From Cytobacillus sp. FSL H8-0458 (GTDB taxonomy: Bacteria > Bacillota > Bacilli > Bacillales > Cytobacillaceae): a DNA stretch of 64,000 bases. The notes under the pieces were generated by a model. The model made no database searches. It was given only the letters and a program-made list of their open reading frames with translations, and was not told where the DNA came from. Each line of letters opens with the position of its first letter. Position 1 is the first letter of the stretch. Positions 1 through 8,958 of this stretch are shown piece by piece. The stretch lies in the NCBI RefSeq assembly GCF_038002165.1, contig NZ_JBBOBR010000001.1:1922001-1986000 (forward strand), read 5' to 3'. Made by a program: the position numbers and the translations under genes.

Positions 1-949
1 GAATGGTATATTCACCCTTGTTTGCCTCCCAATTAAAATGCCACTTTACCCAGGAGTATTTATCGTTTCCTCTGTATTTAAGCGACGCTTTGCTCCAGGT
101 ATCCCCATGATCAAAGCTTATTGCGACTTCATTAATTGTACCAGTTCCAGTCCAGGCAATACCTTTTATAACATGTAACCCCTCATTAACAATGGCATGA
201 TCCAATGGGTGCTGGATTGTGCTGTTAACATTTATGGCGGTAACAGGCTTTTTATCTAAATCGCTATCTTCATTAGGATAGTAAACGTAATCTTTTGTTT
301 GAAAAGGGCCATTAAATTCATGCTGAATAATAAATATATTTCTAAGCCACTTAACGGAGGCCATTGCATACCATTGAGGGACAATTAGCCGAAAAGGATA
401 ACCATGCTTATAAGGTAGGGGCTTGCCGTTATATTCATATGCTACAATCGTATCTTCATGGAGTGCCTTTTCAATTGGCAGGCTTCTCGCATAGTAAAAG
501 GATTCTTTGAAATCTTTTCGCTCACCGAAATCCATTCCCACAAACACAGCTTCTTTACTTCCATCCAAAAGACCTGCTTTATCCAGCAGCTCTTTCAAAG
601 GCGCTCCTTTCCATTTCCCCTGACTGACTGCTCCCTCTTCCCATTGCTCACCAAAAACCTTTGGCTTAAACTTTGCTCTGTTATTGCCGGCGCATTCCAG
701 AGGGACCAGAATTTCTTTGAATGGAAAGCGGATAAGTTCATTAAAAGATATTTCCATCGGTTTATAAACGTTCCCGGCAATCGACAATACTAAATTCTGG
801 GAATGAATTTGCGGGTATGCAAAATGGTTCCTTAGATAGAAATAATCCTGCGGTGTTTTCCAGTTCTCCAGAAAATGAATGGGGGACTCCTGATTTTCCG
901 GGGTCAGACTGAGTGTTTTCAAATAAGGTACTGATAGACGCCTATTCAT
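1..949 (-). CDS. Sulfite oxidase-like molybdopterin oxidoreductase, 3' end outside window
   Basis: The reverse strand is open from an ATG at 949 to the window edge, giving about 316 residues with no stop. An AGGTGAT ribosome site lies about 6 bases upstream of the ATG. The reading contains LECAGNNR near residue 86; the Cys matches the molybdenum-ligating Cys of the sulfite oxidase fold. Further on it has GYPFRLIVPQWYAMASVKW and a C-terminal part resembling the Mo-cofactor dimerisation domain (about residue 220 onward). There is no signal peptide, so a cytoplasmic enzyme is inferred. Family members oxidise sulfite or reduce oxidised substrates, and the substrate here is unknown. It is divergent from the YqjF-like gene to its right. 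Confidence 0.85.
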   Translation of the reverse strand, partial: MNRRLSVPYLKTLSLTPENQESPIHFLENWKTPQDYFYLRNHFAYPQIHSQNLVLSIAGNVYKPMEISFNELIRFPFKEILVPLECAGNNRAKFKPKVFGEQWEEGAVSQGKWKGAPLKELLDKAGLLDGSKEAVFVGMDFGERKDFKESFYYARSLPIEKALHEDTIVAYEYNGKPLPYKHGYPFRLIVPQWYAMASVKWLRNIFIIQHEFNGPFQTKDYVYYPNEDSDLDKKPVTAINVNSTIQHPLDHAIVNEGLHVIKGIAWTGTGTINEVAISFDHGDTWSKASLKYRGNDKYSWVKWHFNWEANKGEYTI

Positions 950-1094
950 GGACCATCACCTCTATTAATGAATACAAGGCAATGCAAAAGCTTAGAACTA
1001 TGACTATCTGAACTGCATTTATTCGTGCTAAGTTTAATGCCGGCATTTTGAAGGAATAATCTTTAATAAAAAAATGCTGAAGGGCGGTAAAAGC

Positions 1095-1835
1095 ATGAAG
1101 GAAGACTTACAGGTAACAGGCCACAGACCTTTTCCGCTGCCTGATAAACCCTGGGTGATGGAGCAAATATGGAATGATGTTCTGTTTGCACATTGGCCGG
1201 TACCGGCAGAAAAAATGGAAAAGTATATTCCTTCTCAGTTAACACTAGATACATTTAACGGCGAAGCCTGGATTGGAATTATACCTTTCTGGATCAGCAG
1301 AATGAGAGTCCGCGGCTTGCCGCCATTGCCGATGATGAAAACAATGAATGAACTGAATGTAAGAACTTATGTAGAGTATGGAGGAAAGAAAGGTGTGTAT
1401 TTTTTCAGCCTGGATGCCAATAATTTTTTAGCGGTCACAGGAGCCAGAATGCTATATTTCCTTCCCTATATGAATGCCGAAATGAAAGTTGATAGGACAG
1501 AAGGACTCATTAATTATGAAAGCAGGCGAAAAAAAGCAAATAAAGGGAGCGGACAATTCAAAGCCCTATATAAGAAAGGTTCCAGCCCATTTAATTCACA
1601 TGCAGGGTCACTTGATGAATGGCTGACTGAGAGATATTGCCTATGGGTAACAAAAGGTGACATGGTTTTCCGCGGGGATATCCATCATACAAAATGGCAG
1701 CTGCATAAAGCTTCCTGTTCGATACACGAAAATACCATGGCATCATTTTTGCCCGGCAAGTACTTGATGGGCGAACCAATTTTACACTACTCCCCTCAAA
1801 AGCATGCCTATTTTTGGCCTTTAACAAGGGAGTAA
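1095..1835 (+). CDS. YqjF-like DUF2071 family protein
   Basis: A 246-residue protein starting MKEDLQVTGHRPFPLP with an acetoacetate-decarboxylase-like DUF2071 fold. The typical run WNDVLFAHWPVP (about residues 23-34) and the ELNVRTYVEYGGKKGVYFFS segment (about 80-100) match the family I know as YqjF. The biochemical function of this family is not established. I chose the ATG at 1095 over the in-frame ATG at 1074, because only the downstream one has a G-rich ribosome-site-like stretch at a workable distance. It is transcribed away from the sulfite-oxidase-like gene. Confidence 0.75.
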   Translation: MKEDLQVTGHRPFPLPDKPWVMEQIWNDVLFAHWPVPAEKMEKYIPSQLTLDTFNGEAWIGIIPFWISRMRVRGLPPLPMMKTMNELNVRTYVEYGGKKGVYFFSLDANNFLAVTGARMLYFLPYMNAEMKVDRTEGLINYESRRKKANKGSGQFKALYKKGSSPFNSHAGSLDEWLTERYCLWVTKGDMVFRGDIHHTKWQLHKASCSIHENTMASFLPGKYLMGEPILHYSPQKHAYFWPLTRE

Positions 1836-1866
1836 AACTTTGAAAGATGTTACCCATTTAATTATT

Positions 1867-2004
1867 TCATTTCTTTAAGTAATTTTCTGCCAGTATTCTT
1901 TTTACTTCGTTATAGGATAATCCGGACTGGCTATTCAGCCTTTTTACGTCATCAATATCAGTTCCTGCGATCGTAAGGTTTTTTTTCTTCTGTTGGCGGA
2001 CCAT
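1867..2004 (-). CDS. Small basic protein resembling gamma-type spore SASP repeat
   Basis: A 45-residue reading frame starts at ATG 2004, preceded by a strong GAGGAGG site 8 bases upstream, and ends in KK-stop. The core TDIDDVKRLNSQSG resembles the TxxxxVKxxNxQS repeat unit of gamma-type small acid-soluble spore proteins. The N-terminus is Lys/Gln rich. The resemblance covers one short motif, so the spore assignment is an inference. The excellent ribosome site is the main support that this is a real gene. Confidence 0.55.
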   Translation of the reverse strand: MVRQQKKKNLTIAGTDIDDVKRLNSQSGLSYNEVKRILAENYLKK

Positions 2005-2093
2005 TAAATAACCTCCTCTTCAAATTTGTTTTTAACATTTTCAATAATTTTCCCGTATCTTGTCCATACTAAGAAAAAAAGGGGGCGTTTCCA

Positions 2094-2276
2094 ATTTTTT
2101 TCAATAAAAAAGGCCAAGATGATAAGCCAGAGGTTGTAATGCTCGACACAGAGGTGTATTCCTGTATTAGCTGCAATGGCTGGATGAGAAAAGATTTTGC
2201 CTCTTCAGATTTAAAATGTCCATTATGCGGTGATGAAACAACAGCCGAAATGAGGGAATTACCGCAAATTTTATAA
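2094..2276 (+). CDS. YdjO-like zinc-ribbon cold-inducible-type protein, probable ATT start
   Basis: The frame encodes about 60 residues with two CxxC pairs (SCISC and KCPLC) and the diagnostic NGWMRKDFASSD segment of the YdjO family. From the first ATG (2139) the product lacks the conserved FFNKK-type N-terminus. Reading upstream to the stop at 2070 gives no ATG, GTG or TTG. An ATT at 2094 lies 8 bases after an AAAGGGGG site and would give (M)FFNKKGQ, which matches the family N-terminus I remember. I therefore annotate an ATT start. Function is unknown; the paired Cys suggest a zinc ribbon. A strong shared terminator follows. Confidence 0.7.
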   Translation: MFFNKKGQDDKPEVVMLDTEVYSCISCNGWMRKDFASSDLKCPLCGDETTAEMRELPQIL

Positions 2277-2280
2277 TCAG

Positions 2281-2322
2281 CAAATAAAGAAAGACTGATT
2301 CTTTACAGTCTTTCTTTATTTG
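2281..2322. terminator. Bidirectional intrinsic terminator
   Basis: A perfect 17-bp inverted repeat (2281-2297 with 2306-2322) with an 8-base loop and A/T-rich arms lies between the convergent ydjO-like and splA-like genes. It can serve both strands. Confidence 0.9.
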
Positions 2323-2324
2323 TG

Positions 2325-2567
2325 TCAGTACTCTCCATATAATTCCTGAAAAGCCTCTTCTGCATCCTTTTCAGAAGAGAACAAGGCATCGTCTTCTTCT
2401 ATTAAATGGAATGACTCATTAAGAAAGAGGGCTACTGCATTAGGGTCTTTAGGATGCGGAACAATTTCAGCAGGCCTTACGTTTGCTACACTAGGAGTGT
2501 GAGGATTATGGTAAATGACATATACCTCATCTCCTGTTTTTACTGTTTTAGGATCTATTGTTTCCAT
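2325..2567 (-). CDS. SplA-like regulator
   Basis: An 80-residue acidic protein containing GDEVYVIYHNPHTPSVANV and ALFLNESFHLIEEDDALF. These segments match what I remember of SplA, the small TRAP-like regulator of the spore photoproduct lyase operon in Bacillus. No splB-like lyase gene is adjacent, so its target here is unknown. It sits 21 bases downstream of another small reverse-strand gene and may be cotranscribed with it. The product call rests on remembered motifs and is moderate. Confidence 0.6.
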   Translation of the reverse strand: METIDPKTVKTGDEVYVIYHNPHTPSVANVRPAEIVPHPKDPNAVALFLNESFHLIEEDDALFSSEKDAEEAFQELYGEY

Positions 2568-2588
2568 GTTATTCCCACCCCCAATTCA

Positions 2589-2777
2589 TTAAAGATTTTC
2601 ATTTTGCTGGCCGATTTCTTTTGCGCCCAGAAGAGCATTTGCTGTTTCAAGCTGTTCATGTCTATCAACAGAATCCCCGACCGCATTTTTCAGATTTGGA
2701 AATTTGCCGTCATTTTCAATGGTAACCATCTTTTCTTTCGGTGCAGATGTCAGGTATTTTTCATCCATTTCTTTCAT
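2589..2777 (-). CDS. Small hypothetical protein
   Basis: A 62-residue charged protein starting MKEMDEKYLTSAPKEK, with no membrane segment and no Cys. An AAGGGGTT ribosome-site-like stretch precedes the ATG at 2777. It probably forms a two-gene unit with the SplA-like gene downstream. I do not recognise the family. Confidence 0.55.
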   Translation of the reverse strand: MKEMDEKYLTSAPKEKMVTIENDGKFPNLKNAVGDSVDRHEQLETANALLGAKEIGQQNENL

Positions 2778-2910
2778 GATTCACTAACCCCTTTGTTATA
2801 TATTCGAGCAGCTTTCTTTAAAGTTTTCTCTCCGCAGTGATCTAATATTCAGCCATATAATCCTAATTCAAATGGGCAAGTTAGCTATAAGGCTAAATTG
2901 AGGTGATAAA

Positions 2911-4179
2911 ATGAATGCAACTAAAAGGCTGATTTCAGCTATTCAATCGGAAGCAGGCTCTCTCAGCGATCCATCTTGGTTTGACCGCATTATTGAAGCT
3001 GCCGGGAAAGCGAAATTTGTTTTATTGGGAGAAGCTTCACATGGAACATCAGAATTTTATTCAATAAGAGCGGAAATATCCAAAGAGCTGATTGAACAGA
3101 AAGGGTTCAATTGTATCGCTGTGGAAGGGGACTGGCCTTCCTGCTTTACAGTTAACAGGTATGTTAAAGGGTATGCGCCTATGAACCCCTTCGAAGCACT
3201 GAAAGATTTTAACCGGTGGCCAACATGGATGTGGGCGAATGAGGAAGTAAAACAGCTGATTACCTGGATTCATGATTATAATCAGCACATTGAAGAGCAA
3301 AGCCAAATGGCGGGTTTCTATGGCATCGACATATATAGCTTATGGGAGTCTATGGATGAGATAATAAAACTTCTGGAGTCAAAGGGAGCAGCTGAGCTGG
3401 AAGCTGCTAAAAAAGCATTCTCTTGCTTTGAGCCATTTCACCGGAAGCCGGAGAATTATGGAGTGGCTGCTGAATTTTATGGAGACGCCTGCGAAAAGGA
3501 GGTTGCCGAACTCTTGCTGAAAATAAAAAACAAGTGGGAGCAAACCAGTAACTTTGAAGAGGAATCACTGAACCTTTTGATAAACAGCCTTGTTGCCCTG
3601 AATGCAGAAAACTATTATCGGGCGATGGTAAAAGGCGGTCCTGATGATTGGAATATAAGGGACCATCACATGGTAAGTGCACTGGAGCAAGTATCGGAAT
3701 TTTACGGAAAAGTTGCAAAGGTTATCGTTTGGGAACACAACACACATATTGGAGATGCAAGAGCAACCGATATGAAAGAAGAGGGGCTTATAAATGTTGG
3801 GCAAATCCTCCGCGAAAAATATGGAGAAGATCAGGTTTTCGCAATAGGCTTTGGCACTTACTCAGGTACCGTTATAGCCGCCGAACAATGGGGCAGTGAA
3901 ATGCAGGTTATGGAGGTGCCGCCTGCACAGGCAGGAAGCTGGGAGGAAGCCCTTCAAAAGGCTGGCCCCGGAGATAAGGTATTGCTATTCACCGATAAAA
4001 ACAGAGATCTATTCACAGATACTATCGGACACAGGGCCATTGGAGTTGTATATAATCCTGAATATGAACAGTATGGTAATTATGTTCCCACTAAAATTTC
4101 TCTAAGGTATGACAGCTTTGTTTTTATAGAGAAAACGAATAGCTTAAAGCCGCTTAATATGCCTGTAAGAACACTTTAA
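2911..4179 (+). CDS. Erythromycin esterase family protein
   Basis: A 422-residue protein with the family hallmarks. VLLGEASHGTSEFY (about residues 37-50) carries the EASHG motif. AVEGDWPSC follows at about residue 70. VIVWEHNTHIGDARA carries the WxHNxHxGDA active-site region at about residue 273. The family includes erythromycin esterases and succinoglycan-associated proteins, and chromosomal Bacillus members are mostly of unknown role. Macrolide resistance should not be assumed. An AGGTGAT ribosome site precedes ATG 2911. It is monocistronic with its own terminator. Confidence 0.85.
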   Translation: MNATKRLISAIQSEAGSLSDPSWFDRIIEAAGKAKFVLLGEASHGTSEFYSIRAEISKELIEQKGFNCIAVEGDWPSCFTVNRYVKGYAPMNPFEALKDFNRWPTWMWANEEVKQLITWIHDYNQHIEEQSQMAGFYGIDIYSLWESMDEIIKLLESKGAAELEAAKKAFSCFEPFHRKPENYGVAAEFYGDACEKEVAELLLKIKNKWEQTSNFEEESLNLLINSLVALNAENYYRAMVKGGPDDWNIRDHHMVSALEQVSEFYGKVAKVIVWEHNTHIGDARATDMKEEGLINVGQILREKYGEDQVFAIGFGTYSGTVIAAEQWGSEMQVMEVPPAQAGSWEEALQKAGPGDKVLLFTDKNRDLFTDTIGHRAIGVVYNPEYEQYGNYVPTKISLRYDSFVFIEKTNSLKPLNMPVRTL

Positions 4180-4196
4180 AACAACCATAGGCCAAA

Positions 4197-4232
4197 CAAG
4201 AATCCCCCTCCTTAAATCGGAGGGGGTTCTTG
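4197..4232. terminator. Intrinsic terminator between convergent genes
   Basis: An inverted repeat of about 14 bp (CCCCCTCC against GGAGGGGG at its core, extended by AAGAA/TTCTT) ends just before the stop codon of the reverse-strand M3 peptidase. It probably serves both genes. Confidence 0.85.
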
Positions 4233-6047
4233 TTAAACATAGCTGTTTTCCAATTCGTCCACCAATGTTCCAACATAGCTTACTGCTTTGCGGATAGCGT
4301 CTGGCTTGGACATGTCAATGCCGGCACTCTTAAGCAATTCCAGCGGTTTTTTCGTTCCTCCGGCTTTTAGGACATCAAGCCAGCGATCGACAGCAGGCTG
4401 GCCTTCTTCCTGAATGCTTTGTGCCATAGCAGTGGAAGCAGTCAAGCCGGCTGAATAGGTATATGGGTAAAGTCCCATATAATAGTGAGGCTGTCTCATC
4501 CACGTTAAGGCTGCCTTTTCATCCAGTTCAACGGAATCACCCCAGAATTCAGCAAGTGTTTCACCTTTTTGATCTGAAAGTGTTTTTGCCGTTAACGGAA
4601 CCCCTCGCTCAGCAAGTGTGTATACTCTTCGCTGGTATTCTCCTTCGAGAAGATGTGTAACAAAGTTGTGATAGTAGGTTCCAAGCAGCTGAAGAATTAC
4701 CCAGCGCTTCATTCTCTTATCTTCAGTACCAGCCATTAAATGCTGGCCAAGCAGCAATTCGTTAAGTGTTGAGGGTGCTTCTACGAAATAGGTTGAAGGG
4801 CGGGTATTCATTATACGCTGATATTTATTGGCCAAATAGAAATGACCTGCATGCCCAAGCTCATGAGCGAGAACAAAAGCACCCCGCATGGTGTCTGTCC
4901 ATGTAATCAGGATGAATGGATGGGACCCGTAAGGACTAGCACAAAATGCGCCTGTGGATTTACCGACGTTATCAGCTAAATCCACCCAGCGTTCAGTCAG
5001 TCCTTTCTGCACAATTTCCGTATATTCCGGGCCCATTACCTCAAGAGCCTCCAAAATGACTTCGGATGCTTTTTCAAATGTTGTTTCCGGATTGAACTCC
5101 GGATCAAGAGGGGCCTTCAGGTCACAAAAAAGCATTTTATCCAATCCCAGGACTTTTTTCTTCAACTGAGCATATCTGCGCATATGGGGAGCAAGTTCTT
5201 TTTGGATAATGTCCAGCTGATTGTTGTACATTTCCTCTGTTACATGCTGGGAATCAAGAAGCATTTGTGTGACTGAGCTGTATTTTCTCAGCTTCGAAAA
5301 CGCAACCTGCTTTTTCACCTCGGCAGAATAAGCAGAAGCAAATGTATTTTTGTAGTTTTCCAATGAATCTGTAAACGAGGCATAGGCATTCCGTCTGATG
5401 GTGGTATCCGGCGAAAACTCATAGCGATCCTCATAAAGAGCAAAAGAGTTTGGCAATTCGATTCCTTTACTGTCATTGAACGAGGCAAATGGCATGTCAG
5501 CAAGTTTTCCAGCCTGGTAGATATTATAGGGAGCACCAAATACTTCTCCCAATGCAGCAAGCGCTTCCTCCGTATCCGGAGAAAGTCTGTGTCTCTTAGT
5601 TTCCAGCAGTTCTGTCAGCCCGTTTCTGAACGGTTCGAGGCCGCTTTCTTCGTTTATGTATTTTTCAATTAAACCATCAGGCAGCGACAATAACTCAGAA
5701 TCAATAAACGATAGAGCGGATGCTGCTTTTGCCCTTAAAGAGGCCATTAGTGATGAGTTTGCCTGATTGTCCGAATCTGTGCCATCTTCAGACTGGCGCA
5801 AGCTTGCATATGTGCCGGCCTGGACAAGACGGATAGAAAGCTTTTCCTGAGCCGAAAGGCAGCCAAGTAACACCTGGGGACCTTCATGGAGTTTTCCTTT
5901 GAATTGCTCAAAAACGGCAAGATCCTCTTCAATATTTCTCATCTCTTGCTGCCAATCTTCCTTCAACGCAAATAAATCCTCCACTTTCCATGTACGCTCT
6001 TTAGGTACCTCATAACGCTTTAATCGGGTTATTGCTGTTTGAACCAT
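4233..6047 (-). CDS. M3 family oligoendopeptidase
   Basis: A 604-residue cytoplasmic zinc metallopeptidase of the PepF/M3 type. The zinc-binding HELGH (about residues 394-398) lies in AHELGHAGHFYL, and the third ligand region is NELLLG about 25-30 residues later. Members cleave short peptides, usually inside the cell. A second, distinct M3 peptidase lies at 58032-59819. The two differ at the active site (HELGH here, HECGH there) and in their flanking sequence, so they are paralogous subfamilies. A good GGAGGGAT site precedes the ATG at 6047. Confidence 0.9.
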   Translation of the reverse strand: MVQTAITRLKRYEVPKERTWKVEDLFALKEDWQQEMRNIEEDLAVFEQFKGKLHEGPQVLLGCLSAQEKLSIRLVQAGTYASLRQSEDGTDSDNQANSSLMASLRAKAASALSFIDSELLSLPDGLIEKYINEESGLEPFRNGLTELLETKRHRLSPDTEEALAALGEVFGAPYNIYQAGKLADMPFASFNDSKGIELPNSFALYEDRYEFSPDTTIRRNAYASFTDSLENYKNTFASAYSAEVKKQVAFSKLRKYSSVTQMLLDSQHVTEEMYNNQLDIIQKELAPHMRRYAQLKKKVLGLDKMLFCDLKAPLDPEFNPETTFEKASEVILEALEVMGPEYTEIVQKGLTERWVDLADNVGKSTGAFCASPYGSHPFILITWTDTMRGAFVLAHELGHAGHFYLANKYQRIMNTRPSTYFVEAPSTLNELLLGQHLMAGTEDKRMKRWVILQLLGTYYHNFVTHLLEGEYQRRVYTLAERGVPLTAKTLSDQKGETLAEFWGDSVELDEKAALTWMRQPHYYMGLYPYTYSAGLTASTAMAQSIQEEGQPAVDRWLDVLKAGGTKKPLELLKSAGIDMSKPDAIRKAVSYVGTLVDELENSYV

Positions 6048-6194
6048 GTCATGATCCCTCCTATTTCGATTCTCTAAATAAAGAGATTATGGAAACAATT
6101 ATACAGGAAGAACCATTGAATTTATAGACTTTTCAAACATTTCGAATCCAATTGTTATGTAACAGCAGAAATACGCTCTAGTAGAAAATAAAAT

Positions 6195-6219
6195 GCGGAA
6201 GGACCAGGAAGCCTTCCGC
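6195..6219 (-). terminator. Terminator of the YhfH gene
   Basis: An 8-bp inverted repeat, GCGGAAGG with CCTTCCGC and a 9-base loop, is followed on the reverse strand by an ATTTTATTTTC tract. It lies just downstream of the YhfH-like stop. Confidence 0.8.
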
Positions 6220-6227
6220 TGATTATG

Positions 6228-6362
6228 CTATTCCATTTTCTTTGACAGACAGCGATCACATTCCATTAAGTATGATTCAGCCTGTTCCTTTACTGTTTGG
6301 CCACACTCAGGACATACCTTTTTGGGAAGCGTTCTAAAGAATTCAACCGGACTTTTAATCAT
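6228..6362 (-). CDS. YhfH family zinc-ribbon protein
   Basis: A 44-residue protein starting MIKSPVEFFRTLPKKVCPECG with a second CDRC pair. This is the YhfH pattern (FFRxLPxKxCxECG, then Cys-x2-Cys). The four Cys probably bind zinc. Function is unknown. AGGAGG lies 8 bases upstream of the ATG at 6362. Confidence 0.85.
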   Translation of the reverse strand: MIKSPVEFFRTLPKKVCPECGQTVKEQAESYLMECDRCLSKKME

Positions 6363-6638
6363 CACTATTTCCTCCTTTTTATAATACAGTTTATTTTGTT
6401 CCCTTCTGTTGTAGTACAGTATATACTAATTATAATTTATTGTGAAGTGTTTTGATGAAATTTTTAAAAAATTTAATTTATAATTTTATCAGGCATATAA
6501 GAGGGTTAAAATCAGCTGATTAAGCTTGTCAGTTTTAATGTGCTTCAGACTTTATTTCGCCCAGCCTCTTCCAAGGCAGTAATGATTCCATTACAATCAT
6601 ATTGAATAAAGTAAAAATGAGGGGGCTTAAAGCCTGCG

Positions 6639-8792
6639 ATGACAGAGATAATTGTATCTTTTAATCCGATATTAATATTTGCGGCCGTTATACTGACCAT
6701 TATGGCTTCCTATACAGCATTAGATCTATTTACCTTAATAAAATCATCTGAAAGAAATAAGAGGTTCTTGTTCTTAAGCGGAACTTTTTCACTTGGAATC
6801 GGCATATGGATCATGAATTTCATTGGCATGGTCGCGATCAACATAAATGCTTCCGGAAGCTACAATATTCCGCTTACTTTATTGTCCATGATTTTTGGCA
6901 TCTCCTTTACCGGAATGGCATTTAATGCAGTAATCGGACGACAGCTGAAGACAGGCAATCTTCTTGCGGGCAGCTTCTTTTTAACGATGGCAGTCCTGTC
7001 CATCCATGTAACAGGAATGTTTGCCATCGGGATGAATGTCCAATTTGGCTCCATTGTCTTTCTCATTTCCACCCTGATTATTTTTGCTTCTTTTTTATTT
7101 TCACTTTGGATGCTCTTTTATTCAAAAAGTCTTTCAAGACATATATGGATAAAGCCTTTAAGCGCACTCATTATTTCCGGAGCCGTTGTAGAGGGGTATT
7201 TTCTGCTTATCCGATCGTCCTCATTCTATTCAAATGGGGAGATTAGCAGGGGGGGAGACTCGCCCGGGACTTTTCTGATTTTCCTGGTCTTATTTGCAGC
7301 GTTTCTAATCCTTAGCGGCCTCATTGCTTCAAGTACCCTAATGAGCAAGCGGCTGGAAGCAAGCGACACTCACTTACACGATATTCAGGCTGCACTTGAT
7401 GAATCATCTATTGTTGCTATTACTGATCCAAAGGGGATTATCACATATGTGAATGACAAGTTTGTTGAGATATCCAAATATGAAGAATTTGAACTGCTGG
7501 GCAAGGATCATAATATTTTAAATTCAGGATATCATCCGCCGGAGTTTTTCCACCAATTATGGAAAAAGATTGGGTCAGGGGAAATATGGAAGGGTGAAAT
7601 CCGCAATAAAGCAAAGGACGGAAGCTTCTATTGGGTCGAGACAACAATTGTACCCTTCCTCAACAAAAAGAATAAACCGTATCAGTATGTTTCCATCCGG
7701 ACAGATATTTCTGCCTTGAAAACTGCTGAAGCCAATCTCAAAAATTCCTTGAAAGAGGTTAACGATTATAAATTTGCTCTTGATCAGTCTTCTATTATTG
7801 CGTTCACTGATGAAAAAGGGATTATAACCAATGTAAATGAGAGGTTTTGTGAAATTTCCCAGTACAGCAGGGAAGAGCTGATAGGACAAAATCATTCGTT
7901 ATTAAATTCAAATCTGCATTCAAAAGATTTTTTTAAGAACTTATGGAAAACCATTGGTTCTGGGGAAGTATGGAAAGGAGAAATACGAAATAAAGCAAAG
8001 GATGGGTCTTATTACTGGGTTCATACAACAATTGTGCCGTTCATGAATGCGAACGGAAAACCTTATCAATATTTAGCCATAAGAAACGATATTACCGAGA
8101 GGAAAAAAACTGAAGAAGTGCTGCATCGTCAGGATAAACTTGCAGCAGTCGGCCAGCTTGCTGCTGGGGTTGCCCATGAAATCCGCAATCCGCTGACAAC
8201 AATGAAAGGATATACAGAGTTCCTGCAGCTGGATGAAACGAATGAAGAGAGACAGGAATACTTGAGCATCATTTTAGATGAAATTGACCGGGTAAATAAT
8301 ATAGTAGAAGATTTTATGGTTCTCGCTAAGCCGAAAGCCGCTGAACTGGAAGAAAGAGATATCATACCTATCATAAAGAATGTTATATCGTTTTTGGAAT
8401 TCGAAGCCCGGAAAAGGGACGTGAAAATTCGTTTTGAATATGAACGGGATATCATCCAGATTGAATGTGACGAAAACCGCCTTAAACAGGTATTCCTTAA
8501 TTTTATCAAAAATGGAATTGAAGCGATGCCCGATGGAGGAGATATTACAGTCAGAGCAGCTATAATAAATAACCAGGTCCAGATAGCGATACAGGATACA
8601 GGTGTCGGAATACCTCAGGAAAAACTGAAAAATATCGGAGAACCATTTTTTACAACCAAGAAAAATGGGAATGGGTTAGGCTTGATGGTCAGCTTTAAAA
8701 TTATTGAAAGCCATAATGGAAAAGTATTTATCGAGAGTGAATTAAATAAAGGTACGACATTCAATATTGTTTTGCCTGCGAAATCTGCCTAG
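6639..8792 (+). CDS. Membrane sensor histidine kinase with seven-helix sensor and tandem PAS domains
   Basis: A 717-residue kinase. Residues 1-235 hold about seven hydrophobic segments resembling an MHYT sensor in layout, but the expected Met-His-Tyr-Thr motifs are altered to IMNFIGM and SIHVTGM. Two PAS/PAC domains follow (about 250-365 and 378-485) and are near-copies of each other, for example GSGEIWKGEIRNKAKDGS against GSGEVWKGEIRNKAKDGS. The HisKA domain has AHEIRNPL with His513. The ATPase has NFIKNGIEAM, DTGVGIP and GNGLGL. The HisKA/ATPase part resembles Bacillus sporulation-type kinases. No response regulator is adjacent, so it is an orphan kinase. The GAGGGGG site is 13 bases from the ATG. 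Confidence 0.85.
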   Translation: MTEIIVSFNPILIFAAVILTIMASYTALDLFTLIKSSERNKRFLFLSGTFSLGIGIWIMNFIGMVAININASGSYNIPLTLLSMIFGISFTGMAFNAVIGRQLKTGNLLAGSFFLTMAVLSIHVTGMFAIGMNVQFGSIVFLISTLIIFASFLFSLWMLFYSKSLSRHIWIKPLSALIISGAVVEGYFLLIRSSSFYSNGEISRGGDSPGTFLIFLVLFAAFLILSGLIASSTLMSKRLEASDTHLHDIQAALDESSIVAITDPKGIITYVNDKFVEISKYEEFELLGKDHNILNSGYHPPEFFHQLWKKIGSGEIWKGEIRNKAKDGSFYWVETTIVPFLNKKNKPYQYVSIRTDISALKTAEANLKNSLKEVNDYKFALDQSSIIAFTDEKGIITNVNERFCEISQYSREELIGQNHSLLNSNLHSKDFFKNLWKTIGSGEVWKGEIRNKAKDGSYYWVHTTIVPFMNANGKPYQYLAIRNDITERKKTEEVLHRQDKLAAVGQLAAGVAHEIRNPLTTMKGYTEFLQLDETNEERQEYLSIILDEIDRVNNIVEDFMVLAKPKAAELEERDIIPIIKNVISFLEFEARKRDVKIRFEYERDIIQIECDENRLKQVFLNFIKNGIEAMPDGGDITVRAAIINNQVQIAIQDTGVGIPQEKLKNIGEPFFTTKKNGNGLGLMVSFKIIESHNGKVFIESELNKGTTFNIVLPAKSA

Positions 8793-8818
8793 TCAATCCT
8801 AAACGGATTGGCTTTTTC
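8791..8818 (+). terminator. Kinase terminator
   Basis: AGTCAATCC (8791-8799) pairs with GGATTGGCT (8805-8813) around a 5-base loop, followed by TTTTTC. It overlaps the kinase stop codon. Confidence 0.8.
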
Positions 8819-8958
8819 ATTAGAAATAAATTCCTGACCTGTTTAAAAATAGCAGCTACCAATAAATGGATAAATTATAATAACATTGGATAGAATCCCA
8901 TGATAACAGGAAAAGCACCACTTTCGGTTTAAAACGGCCTCTGACTTTGAAATATGTT

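Noticed and set aside
2911-4179. Dedicated macrolide-resistance gene
   Set aside because: It is a chromosomal member of the broad erythromycin esterase family with no mobile context; resistance cannot be read from the sequence.
4233-6047. Recent duplication giving two pepF copies (with 58032-59819)
   Set aside because: The two M3 peptidases differ throughout, including HELGH against HECGH, so they are old paralogs.
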